Positions 10,867-22,100 of a stretch of 64,000 nt of DNA are shown here, in pieces. The notes below the pieces were generated by a model. That model saw only the letters and a list, made by a program, of their open reading frames with translations, was not told the origin of the DNA and searched no databases. This DNA comes from Phaseolus vulgaris (taxonomy: Eukaryota > Streptophyta > Magnoliopsida > Fabales > Fabaceae). The stretch is from assembly GCF_000499845.2 (NCBI RefSeq), contig NC_023757.2:3134118-3198117 (forward strand), written 5' to 3'. The translations under genes were made by a program, and so were the position numbers. How positions within the stretch are numbered: position 1 is the stretch's first letter; every line of letters begins with the position of its first letter.

Positions 10867-12853
10867 GATGATAAATATTAATTTAAGGCAAAAACAAGAA
10901 GTTGCACAAGAAGTGCAGGTGAATAACAACCAGAATTACAAAAAAAATTTGTTTAGTTTTCTTAAATTCATTAAATGTAATGCTAACACAAAGACCAAAA
11001 CAATCCAAGTGTGGTTGCATGTTGGCTTTTTCTTGGAGGGAAATCACATGCAAGATAGCCTCCTCAACTCATTACAAGCTTCAATTTGATATGTGTGAAT
11101 GTTGTTGTTGGACTCATCCAAAGCCCACTAAAATGAAACTCACTCAAAGGTTTTACGCCAACACTTGAAATGAACTTTTGGATTTTCCTCTCTTCCCCCC
11201 TCCCTTTTGGCCCAATTATGTGGTAAGGATAGAGGTTTTTGAGTGGGCTTAAAGAGAAGGTTAGGATTGCTTAATGCTATAAATTTGGATGGTGATTCTT
11301 CCTGCACTCTTATATTTTTCTTCTTGCACCTGTACATTTTTTTAAATGCCAAAACTAGCCTTGTTATTTTTATTTGAAAAGGTGTTGTTATGGGATTTAT
11401 AGGTTTCTGGAATGTGGGTTCCACGATATCTAAGGATTTGTGGATCTGGAATGTATTTTTTTGACTTATGGATTAGTGGATCCGGAATGCATTTTTTGAC
11501 TTATTGATTTGTGGATCCATAATGTATTTTTTTTTTACTTATGGATCAGTGAATCCGTAATGCCTTTTTTTGACTTATGGATTGGTGCATCCAGAATGCA
11601 TTTTTTGACTTATGGATTGTTGGATCCGTAATACATTTTTTTGACATTTGATGTTTGGTTGTGGTTTTCAATAATTGGTTGGAATTTCATGATAAGATGT
11701 TAATTTGTAGAAATATGGACAATGCCGAAAGATTTGTTGAACTTCATTATTAATCAATTTTAGGATTATTTGAAAAACATAAACATAAACATAAACATTC
11801 TTATGCAATCTCCAAAGCTTGTTTTTCATTTGTAGTTATGAGATTGTAATCGAATTCATAAATTAATATGTAAACATACATTGTGGCTATTATAAATGCG
11901 AAAGAACAAATTCACTCACGATTGTGTAAGAACTAATTCCATTATCCTTTAAAATAATAATATAAACAATGTGTAACTTCATCAAATTAGAAATTAGAAA
12001 TACAACTACTTATGAATTCAATTACAACCTCATAACTACATATGCAGACCAAACTTTTGTGATTGGATAAAAATGTTTATGTTTATGTTTCTTAAAATTG
12101 ACTAATAGCGAAGCTCAACAAATTCTTCGGTATTGTCCATACTTCTACAAATTAACATCTTACCATGAAATTCCTAAAAATTATTGAAAACCACAACCAA
12201 ACATTAAAAGTAAAAAATGCATCTTGGATCCTCCAATCCGTAAGTCAAAATATGCATTATGGACCCACCAATCCATAAGTCAAAAAAATACATTTCGGGT
12301 CCATCAATCCATAACTCAAAAAAATACATTATGAATTCACCAATCCATAATTCAAAAAAATGCATTCTTGATTCACCAATCCATAAATATCCCAAAACCC
12401 AATTTCTAGAAATCTATAAACACCATAATGGTGTCTTTCCAAATAAAAATAGCAAGATTAGTTTTGGTACTTTGAGAAATGTAGGGGTGCAAGAAGAAAA
12501 ATGTTGGGATTCAGGAATAAACGCCCCAATTTTGATTTGCATGTGCGTTAAGGTTGTTCACCACACATTTTTTTACATGATTATAAAATTCATTCAATAT
12601 ATTATGAAATAAAATAAAAATTAATTAAAAAGTTACTAAATATATTTGTGTGTTTTTTATGGAAATTTCAGTAAATTGTTTTCTAATTTTGATATATGTT
12701 ATTTGTTAACAATGTATAATTATATTATAAAAGTAAGAAAGTTTTCAATCATTCATGAAAATAATTATAATTAAGTTTATGAAAAATATTTAAATAATTT
12801 AGACCTTGTTATTAAAATAATTTTACTTAAATTCATTTTCAAAATACTCATTT
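10867..12853. repeat. Tandem 2-kb unit, copy 3 of 3, interrupted
   Basis: Third unit. Its right end breaks at ...aaaatactcattt, where a CACTA element starts at 12854. The missing continuation (catttgaagaggtttatatt) reappears at 15688, showing that the array was present before the insertion and once ran into at least part of a fourth unit. Confidence 0.85.
11289..12528. repeat. Hairpin (foldback) element in unit 3
   Basis: Arms begin with gattcttcctgcac and end with ggattcaggaataaacgcccca. The left arm has six cttatggatt repeats; the right arm has the reverse-complement aatccataa repeats. Confidence 0.7.
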
Positions 12854-15687
12854 CACTAAAAAAAATTAAAAAAAAATTAGTAGAGGTTTTTTAGAAGAGG
12901 TTATAAGAACCTCCACTAATACATATACATAATGAGGGTTTTTTAAACCCTTGATAAGTTCATATACTTTTATCAAAATAATAGTTTTGTTTTTCTTTAT
13001 TTTTTATTTTCCGTATTTTATTGGTGACACACTTCTCATTTTTACACATTCTTCAATCTTCCAACGTTCAACCCTCTCACCTCTCACGTTTTTACAGATC
13101 CTTCGGTCCTAGAAATTTCAGTTCAACTCTCTCACGTTTCAGCCTTAGAAAATCATCTTCCACCTCTCTGTTCTTCCCATTGAAGCTTCATTTCTCACTG
13201 TGATTTTGCCCTAGAAAGTCATCTTCAACTTCTCCGTTCTTCCCTTTGAATTGAAGGTTAATTTCTCACTTTGATTTTTGTTATATTTGGTATTCATTTC
13301 CGTTTTCCCCTATTTGATTTTTCAAATTTGGTTTTCATCTTCTCCATTTCTCATTTTCAGAGTTGCGGTGCGTTTTGCACGTTACTACCTCGTGTTTCTG
13401 CTCAAGGTCTCTTGGAACACTGTCTCTGATTAGTCTCAGGTACGCTCTTCTCTTATTGTAATGATTTTTATTTTTTGGTTCGATGACATGTTCTTCATCT
13501 CCGAGCTTTGTTTTTCTTAGAATTGTTTTGAATATTTTTTTTAAAATGTATGCATTTTGTTTTTAAGGATATAAATGGAGGGAGACTGTTTTGTGTAGTG
13601 GAGTATAGGGATATTGTTTTTCGTAAGTTGCTACACGGTTCTGTCTCCTGCACTATCAATACCTTCATCCCCTTCTTTATCTTTACAAAGTGAAAACTGT
13701 GAACAACTTCTGCTTGGGCCCTATGATACTTGTTTCTCATTCCTGGTCTAATTGTTTTCTCATATTAACTTATTTTGAATTTTTTTTTGTTATTTATTGT
13801 ATTTAGATCTTATTATTAGTGGTTTTTCAATTTAAGTTTCTTAGAAGTTATCATTAGTTAACGAAGCTATTGGTGAGCAAATGTGGTGTTCTCATTGAAC
13901 ACCACAGAATACTAATTAGCATGAGAACTATGGTCTAAGGTAACCTAGAGAAACTCTCAACCATAGCTTTGGGAAAAAGAAGTTGAGCAGCCACAGTGAG
14001 GTAGCACTTTGTCAAGAGCTTGAGAGCAATGTCTGAGGCATAGTACATTATGATTTCAAGTCAACTTATATCCTACGGTTCCAATGGACCAAGTTGTACT
14101 ACCTAGCAAATTGACAAAACTCCTAGACTCTGGCTAGACAAAACTCCTGGACCAAATGGTTCTGGACTTGCACGTGATGCTACTGTCAAGTGTTTTTGGA
14201 AAGGTTTTTGGTGTGTAGAAGTGAAGGGGGTCTAGATAGATGTTGATGAACCTTGTGTAAAAGGAACTTGTGCAGCCGCTGTATAGTTCTGCATAATTAT
14301 GCAGAAAACATGTCCTAGTTTTTCACTGATGCACTCTGTTTTTTATTTTTGCTTGTTCTATCTCTGCTGCACCCTGTTTTAATGTACAATTTTTGGCCTT
14401 ATAAAAAGTGTGATGTACTCAGAATAAGGTTGGAAAAGAAAAGAAGCACATAAACTATTCACCTAATTAACTAACTTAGAACAATGTGTGTGCAGTTTTT
14501 GTGTTGTTGTTGCTACTACTATTATTATGATTAGATTGTTAGTTTTGGCTCAAAATAGTATTAATCAACTAGTTTCTAAAGTTGTAATATCGAAGCTTTT
14601 TACAACTTTTTCTAACTACTGGACTTTTAAGAAGATAACTTTGGACATACTTTAAAAATAATTATTATATAAAACTCAACAAATTTATCTTACACCGTAA
14701 TTAAATAAAAAATTAATTTTTACATAACGAGGGCATACATGTACTAACGGAGTATTGATTTATCTGTATTTATTTCTTGATTGACATGTTGATTTGGTTG
14801 AGATGGTACATATTATATGTTTAAAAATTCAAGTGACATCAAAACAATATTTTTTATGCGGATTAATTCAAAAACTGATTTAGAATATACTTTTTTAAGT
14901 TTAGAATATATCTTTATATCTATACTATTATATAAAAAGGATATATTATTTGATAACTTTCTTTATAGCATCTTCATCCTTTGTTATCTAACATGACAGA
15001 AAAATCATCCTCACATGTTTGGTTTTGTGTTAATAAAGAATTAAGATCATTGAATATATTTTTATTGAAATAGTTAAATGATGTATCAATCGTTGTTTGA
15101 GCAGACCTCATTTCAATGGATAAATCTTGGATAGACATGCCAAGAAATACACTGAAATATATGGAAGGCTTGAATAAGTTTTTGGACTTTGCATTTGCTA
15201 ATAATGGTGTGAGGGGGAAGATAATATGCCCATGTCAAAAGTGCAACTTTAACAAATGGGAGTGTCGTGAAGTAGTGTATGACCACTTGATTGTTAAACC
15301 TTTTCCAAGTGGATATTGAGTCTGGCTTCTACATGGGGAGAGAACAGGAGTAATTGTGACAAATGAAGCACATGTAATGCCGCAAGAAGATAATAAAAGA
15401 ATTGTTGTTGATAATCTGATGTATGATATGGTTAACAAGGCATTTGGGCATCATCAATATAGCAATGACATGGTGAATGATAGGGAAACGAGTGCACATT
15501 CAAGCCATACTGAGAATGATGATATTGAAGATTTTTTTGAGTTAATGCAAGATGGTTAAGAAAGTCTATATGAAGGGTGTGATAAATATTCTAAACTTTC
15601 TTTCTTGATCAAGCTGTTCCACATCAAATGTTTATGCAAAATAAGTGACAAGGCAATGTCCACGATACTAGAGTTGTTAGCAGATGT
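12854..15687 (+). mobile_element. Truncated CACTA (En/Spm-type) transposon
   Basis: Begins exactly with cactaaaaaaaatt inside a tandem unit, and has a terminal hairpin (attagtagaggtt...aacctccactaat) typical of CACTA subterminal DNA. About 2.2 kb of leader precedes a TNP2-like frame at 15116. No matching tagtg right end exists: the coding sequence stops at about 15687, directly against the resumed target sequence. So the 5' end is intact and the 3' body is lost. The leader (13000-13450) looks like a promoter or untranslated region, but I cannot define its exons. Confidence 0.7.
15116..15687 (+). pseudogene. TNP2 transposase N-terminal fragment
   Basis: One frame reads MDKSWIDMPRNTLKY, FLDFAFAN, a CPCQKC pair of cysteines, REVVYDHLIVKPFPSGY, then (after a stop) VWLLHGE, later LYEGC, LSFLIKLFHIKC and ILELL. 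This is the order seen in the transposase-associated domain and early TNP2 region of plant CACTA elements. In-frame stops at 15317 (TGA) and 15557 (TAA), and loss of everything downstream including the catalytic core, show it is dead. Confidence 0.8.
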
Positions 15688-15745
15688 CATTTGAAGAGGT
15701 TTATATTACTCACATGTATAATTATAAATGGAGGTAGTGATGATA
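15688..15745. repeat. Remnant of the tandem unit beyond the CACTA insertion
   Basis: catttgaagaggtttatatt, then tataattataaatggaggtag, matches 10818-10872 inside the tandem array. It is the displaced right flank of the CACTA insertion site. Confidence 0.75.
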
Positions 15746-17640
15746 GTAGTAAATCTCAAATTCATCATGTGTGTATGTTTTAATTCCTATAAGTTGTTCA
15801 ATTCACATATCGATTAATCAACAATAATCAAATAATCAAAGTCTTTTAATAATTTATTAATTTATTTTTTATTGCTGATAAAAAAAAGTCTTTTAATAAA
15901 TTTATCTTCAATTATATTTAATATTATTTTATAATATAGTTGTTATATGTAACAAAAGAATAAATCTATTAACTTTTTCAAATATTTTAACTTATATGTC
16001 GCATACATTTTGTGTTTGAATTTTATTTATAAGGAAAAAAATTGCAAGAATGGTAACAGATTTGTCAAGGTCAACTTGTGTTTAGTAACTTGTTAGCTTG
16101 CTTATTATTGGATGTTTGATATTTCTTTGTTCACCATTAAGTATGCTTAATTTGGATTTAGGTTTTTCACATTTATAGTTCGACATGACACCTTGAACAT
16201 CACTAGTTTAGTCTCAAGTGTTAAGTATCTCTAGTTCGACGTCATGATTTGAGCAATTCTTTATAATCAAGTACAAAAGTATCTTGTGTCTTAAATATTT
16301 TGTTATTTAAGTATGAAAGTATGTTTAATTCAACTTCACATCTTAAGCATCTCTACTTTGACTATACAATTTAAGGATTTTTAGCTAATCCTTATGCCTT
16401 GAGAATCTTTAACTCAACTCCAAGCTCCAACCTTTCAACATTTGTAGATCAACTTCATGCCTCAATGGATCACTCTTTACACATGGTGGAATGTTCTAGG
16501 ACTAATACATCAGTCATGGGTTGATGTTTAATTAGTGACTGAACTTAATAGTCAATTAAAATCCATTTCCTACTAATTTTTTTGTGTATTTTTCATTTCA
16601 AATTTTGATGAAATAAATTTAAATGTCTTTCATGTTGTCAAAGTCAATTTTTAGTGTGGTTAGTGAAAACTAGAAGGTTAGGGTCACACTTTCTTGGTAG
16701 TTTGTGGTTCAACTAGAAGGTCGTGGTTTAGGTCAAATTACGTACTCTTTATTTCCTTTATCTATTTTCAAGAAGATCACAAGTCAAATTTATGTTATTT
16801 GATGTGAGACTTTTGACTCTTAATTTCAAGTTCTAAGTGTTATCTTACTTTTCTTTGTCAATATTGTGATTGCAAGGTTCATTCATCTTTCTTTCTTACC
16901 TCTTTCTACCTTTATTGTCACATATATGTATGTGTGTATGTGTGTATGTGTATGTAAATATGTATGTATGTTTGTAAACATAAGGTTTTACTTAAAAATA
17001 TTACAAAAAAAGTATTTACTATAAAATAAAAAGTGCAAAATTATTTTACTGAAAAAGTATTAATTCATCTCATATTCTTACTCACTAACTTTGAAAGAAA
17101 TATTAAATCTCTTTATTCTACTATTTCTTGTCAAATGTTGTTTCCAAGGAATGACAATGGTACATGATGGGTGCCAATTTGACTATACATATCTTCATCT
17201 TTGAAATACAAATTTATACACATCTCTATTCTTATTACCTGACGAATATGAAATTTCTAATACATCCCGTTCTCATTGGGTAATGAGTATACTTGTACCT
17301 CGTTCATACTCATCCAAATATTTATTAAATAATTTTTTTTATAAAAAAATAAGACAAAAGGAAACGTGACATTATTAAGAATTTAGTGTCAAAAGTACAC
17401 ACATTTTCTCCTTTTCAATGTCAACTAACAATAAAAAAATTATAATTGCATAAATTTTAAAATAAAGTATCAAATAAACCAAAGATATTTTAATAATTTA
17501 AAATGAAACAAGATATGAGGATGATGACAGGATGAATATTTATATACTCATTGTTATTGTGTACCGAATTTAAAAAATCAAGTTTTACCAATACTCATGC
17601 CCAATCAATTTTGGTATTCCTTATCAACATCCAATTGGTT
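15746..17640. other. Intergenic, no gene recognised
   Basis: AT-rich. A LINE-type tail (attgctgataaaaaaa) is possible at 15860-15890. Short runs of similar phrases (e.g. cttaagcatctctagttcgac) near 16170-16400 suggest a degenerate repeat. A TATG/TGTG microsatellite lies at 16923-16976. Confidence 0.4.
16923..16976. repeat. TATG/TGTG microsatellite
   Basis: Imperfect tatgtgtg/tatgta repeats over about 54 bp. Confidence 0.85.
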
Positions 17641-17644
17641 TTGA

Positions 17645-18395
17645 AAAATATTGATGGAAACGATATAGCCTATAGACTAAGAGGAAACCTCATGAAAGAA
17701 GACTCTACATTTGAATAGTAGAATTCTAATATTTTCTTTTTTCTTCTTAGTCTTGTACAAATTGTATAGGTGTAGTTTCTTTTGTATTCTTTTTAGGTTT
17801 TTGTAGAGACATAAGTGAGCTTTCTTTGGATCATAATTGGACCTTGATTTTGGCTTGAAAAGTCAACCAAAAATCCTAGATACATAGTCAAATTTGTCCA
17901 AGACATGAAGGAAAAAGAAGGCTTGAAGCATGAAGTACCACATCACCTAAAATAGGCTAAAATTAGTGCAAATTGGAATGCCAATGACCAGGCACGTACG
18001 TTATGCTCAAGAAGGAGCTTATACATCTATAAATAAGATCTCTTTCACACTTGTACACTCACTCTTTTCTTGAATGAGAATTGAATTGCTTAAATGCTTT
18101 CTTCTTATTCTCTTGAACCATAAATAGGAGTATTTTCTTCTCATTCTCTCCTAGGAACCTTATTTGGGAAAGGAAAATTTAAGTTTCTCAATGAATTTAG
18201 AAAGTTTTAAGAATTTTTGTTTTACCCACTACTTGGGGAGAAGTAGTTTTTTCATGAAATATTCATGGGTATGAGTTTATTTGTCGTTCCTAGTTTTTTC
18301 TAAAGTACCACTTTATCAATTTTCTAGTTGTGTAGAAACAACTTTAAAGATTCCTTCTTTAAGAGCTCATGAGTATATCACATAATTAACAAAAT
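17645..18395 (+). mobile_element. LTR-like fragment (copia guess)
   Basis: A TATA-like ctataaataagatctc sits near 18026 inside a promoter-like block. The segment ends near taattaaca, followed by tatggtatgagtaattagagca, which resembles an initiator-methionine tRNA primer-binding site with a small insertion. No coding region follows; a LINE tail interrupts at about 18420. Boundaries are approximate. Confidence 0.3.
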
Positions 18396-18399
18396 ATGG

Positions 18400-19171
18400 T
18401 ATGAGTAATTAGAGCATATTTTTTTATCAGAAAAAATAAATAAATTAATATGAAGTATTTTAAGAATGCTCCACTTTTACATCCTAAAAGATTATGAATC
18501 ATACATAACCCAAAAAAAAAAAAAAACCATATACACTTACAGTTAAGAAAAATGTAGGCTTAGATGATACTAAGAAAGAAAGAGTATAAGCACTTAAACA
18601 AAAATATCTACTACCTAAGCATAAGCTAGTAAAAAAACATAACCTTCACAAAATACTTAATCTCAATTGTGAACTCTTCATACCAGCGTTTTTAGAGACC
18701 CATTAGAAGCAAAAGTGAAAGTTGTTTTAACACAAAACAACACTAACACCACCAAAATACCTCAACTTCAAACTTGATGTACATAATTAGTGTTTAGACC
18801 ATATTGATGTATATTCATTACACATATTAACCATGTTTATAAGATGGTTTTTTAAATATCACATATATTCAATTAATATTAGAAAAAGAAATGTATATGG
18901 CAGCCATAAAAAATTATTTTACCTTAAAAAAAATCATCATCCTTTTATCAATTAGAATTATATTTTAAATTTAATTTAAAATCTGTTTAAACCAAAGTAA
19001 TGTTATGATAATTTTATGAAGCTTATTCTAGGTAAATTTACTCATTGGCTGTCATTGCACTAAACAAAACAACAGACACTAATAAATGATATATAAATTA
19101 TTATAATTGGTCTTATATTTTTATTTTGGTTCATGTTACACCACACCAAACATCAAACCTAATAACAGCTG
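18400..19171. other. LINE tail and TKPR2 3' flank
   Basis: 18420-18500 holds ttttttatcag...aagaatgctccac, the minus-strand LINE 3'-tail consensus. The rest is AT-rich and includes the probable 3' untranslated region of TKPR2. No other gene seen. Confidence 0.4.
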
Positions 19172-22100
19172 TCACAGGAAGCCCTTGTCTTGAAAACTTT
19201 TGATGCATTCATCAAACATTTGTTGAAGGCTTATGAATGCAGGAAACCCCAACTGTGTAATTTTGGTAGTGTCCATGCTGTGTGGGTTATTATCTCCCTC
19301 CTTGCTGCTGCACCTGTAACTCATCAAATCATAAAAAGTGTTGGTGATTTCTAGCAGAATGTTTAGGTCATAATAAATTACTGGTATGTTCCTTTTTAAA
19401 ATATATTTTTAATTTCTTAAATTTAAAATAAACTTTGTTTGTCTTCCTTCAAATTTACAATTTTTTTTATCAAATAAATAAATTTACAATTTATGTTTCT
19501 AGTTTTTGTAATTTGAAAATAAATATGATTATTTAAACATGGTCAGCCGTTTTTATTTTTTTAAAAACAAAAAAGTGTAAATATTAACTAAATTTAAAGA
19601 CAAAAAATAATTAGTCACTATATTAATTAAATTAAATATTAATTTAAAGACTAAAAAATTATTAATATTTAAAATTATTTTATTATTAATAAAATATTAT
19701 AAAATGATTTTTAAATTGATATCTAAATTAGTTACCAAATTTTAGCTACTAAATTCTAAATTAATTTTTAAAGACAAATAGAAACTAATTTTAAATATAA
19801 ATAATTAGTAGCTAAAACCTTAATATTTAATAGTTAGATATCAACTTAGAAACTACTTTATAATTTTTTTATTAATAATATAAACTATTTTAGATACTAA
19901 TACTTTTTTAATTTATAAAATAGTTTATAATTTAGTCAATATAATAATTAATTATTTTGATTTATAAAATTAATTTTTATTTAATAATTTTCTTGTACTT
20001 ATCTTAATTTGATGATTAGAAAACAAAAATAAAAATATCTTATCATATATTAATCCTTAACTAAGCCAAATCTTAACTACCTTTGTACAAAGAACTCCAA
20101 CAAGTTTTGTCAAATTACAAAACTAAAAGCTTGATTTAAAAATTAAGATACTACAAATAAACCTAACCCAATTTTAATCTATTTTTCTTTAATTCAATTG
20201 AATGCATGATTTGACTCACTTGTTTTCATATGGGTAAGAGGGATATTTGGAACGAAGCATTTCAATGATTTGTGACCAGTGAGCCACTGTGCTTGAACAA
20301 ATAAGCCTCCCAGATGCTCTGGTATCCTCCATAGCCAACAAGTGAGCAGCTACCACATCCTTTATGTCTACAAACCCCACTGTTGTATTAGGATATTCCC
20401 CTACCATGCCTGTTAAAAACATATATAAGTCAAAACTTGTGAAGTGAAAATCATGTAAATCTTTAGAAGAAGTAGATGCAGAATCTTCACTTGTATTATA
20501 TTGAAGAAATTTAAACATATTGCATGAGATTAGCTACTCAATCATCACATATGACCTTATTTGATGCCCAATAATGTCTTATATAATTTGAATAAAAATC
20601 TCTCCAGAAAAAAAAAAGAAAAAAAATCTATAAAGTTAAAATTGGGTAATACACAAGTAAAAAATTATTATTTAAAGAAAATAATAAATAAATTTAATTA
20701 AATTAAATTAATTTATGCAGTTTATACAAAAATAATCATTTATTTTAATTTTTCTTACCTAAAAGTATTTATCAAAAAAATTATTTTCTTCATAAAGATT
20801 TCAACATAAAAAAATCGAAAGACCTATGTATAGGTCAAAAATAATTTTTTTTAAAGAGTTATATGAGATCATTTTATATATTTATTTATAAGTATTTTTA
20901 AATTATGAAATAATGAATTTTATTTTTTTTCTTAAATTTTTAATAAAAAAAGAATTTGACACTTATACAGAAGATTTTCAAATAATTAATTTTATTTTCT
21001 AAGGTAATTATTCAATCTAGCCACGACCTGGTCTCAATCATAATTTTTCTTCCAAAATATAACACTACTCAATCATAACTTTTCTTCCAAAATATGACAA
21101 TAACATGCTTTTTGTCTTAGGTTCAAAACATTCATCCTTATCTCCGTTTTTATTGAAAACCCAATGGGTTGGAGATCCCACTTCGACTAGGGATTAGAAT
21201 CTTTCATTGTATATAAGTGGGTGCAAACCTCAACCTCATGGCAGGTTTTATGGGGTTGAGTTAGGCCTAAAGTCCACTCTTTCTTAATATGGTATCAAAG
21301 CCATTTCGAGCCTATCCTAACGTAGATCTCACATCGACTAGAGATAAGGACATAGTTGAGAACATTTTATTGTATATAAGTGGGTGCAAATCTCAACCCC
21401 ATAAAACCTCCCGTCGATGTGGAATCTCCAACAATATTATAATTGAATAATTAAAATTATGAAAATATAAATTGTCTAGTTTTGAAATCTATAAGCCAAA
21501 ATTAAGTGATTAAAAAAATTAAAATTAAGTTTACATAGAAATTAAAAATGCAGTAGAGTGTGTAAGATAAGATCTCTAACCTTTGATAATGCTAAGTATC
21601 AAGAGGAGTGTACTTGTTGGTTGTGGTGCCAGGAGTGGACCAACTACGAAAGAGGGATTAACCACAACTACATCAATGTCATTTTCTTCTGCAATTCTCC
21701 AAACCTCTCTCTCTGCTGTTGTCTTTGCATATGCATACCACAGCTGCATATTTCTAATACTTTAATACAGTGCCAACTATACAAGGTGACACTTTTCATA
21801 CATCATAGAATAATACTTTTAAAATTTAATATAAAAAATGTTATTTTAACGACTACACAGTAGAAATAGATGAGTTTATAATTGTGATATGATCCAAAAT
21901 TATTTTATTTTACTGAAAAATTATTTTTTTAAAAAAATTTTATTAGTAAAGAAAAATATGAATAGATAAGGGTATTTAAGGATACCCAACCCCCAACCCC
22001 TATACAAAGAGTTATTTTATTATCAAAGTAGATTTTGAATTTTAAATAGATTAACCTTTGCTATGATATTATGATTTTTATGATTCTTCCTCACCCCAAC

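Noticed and set aside
9402..12612. Frames with repeated LWIGES or IHKSKK phrases
   Set aside because: Translation of the ~35-bp repeats in the hairpin arms, not proteins.
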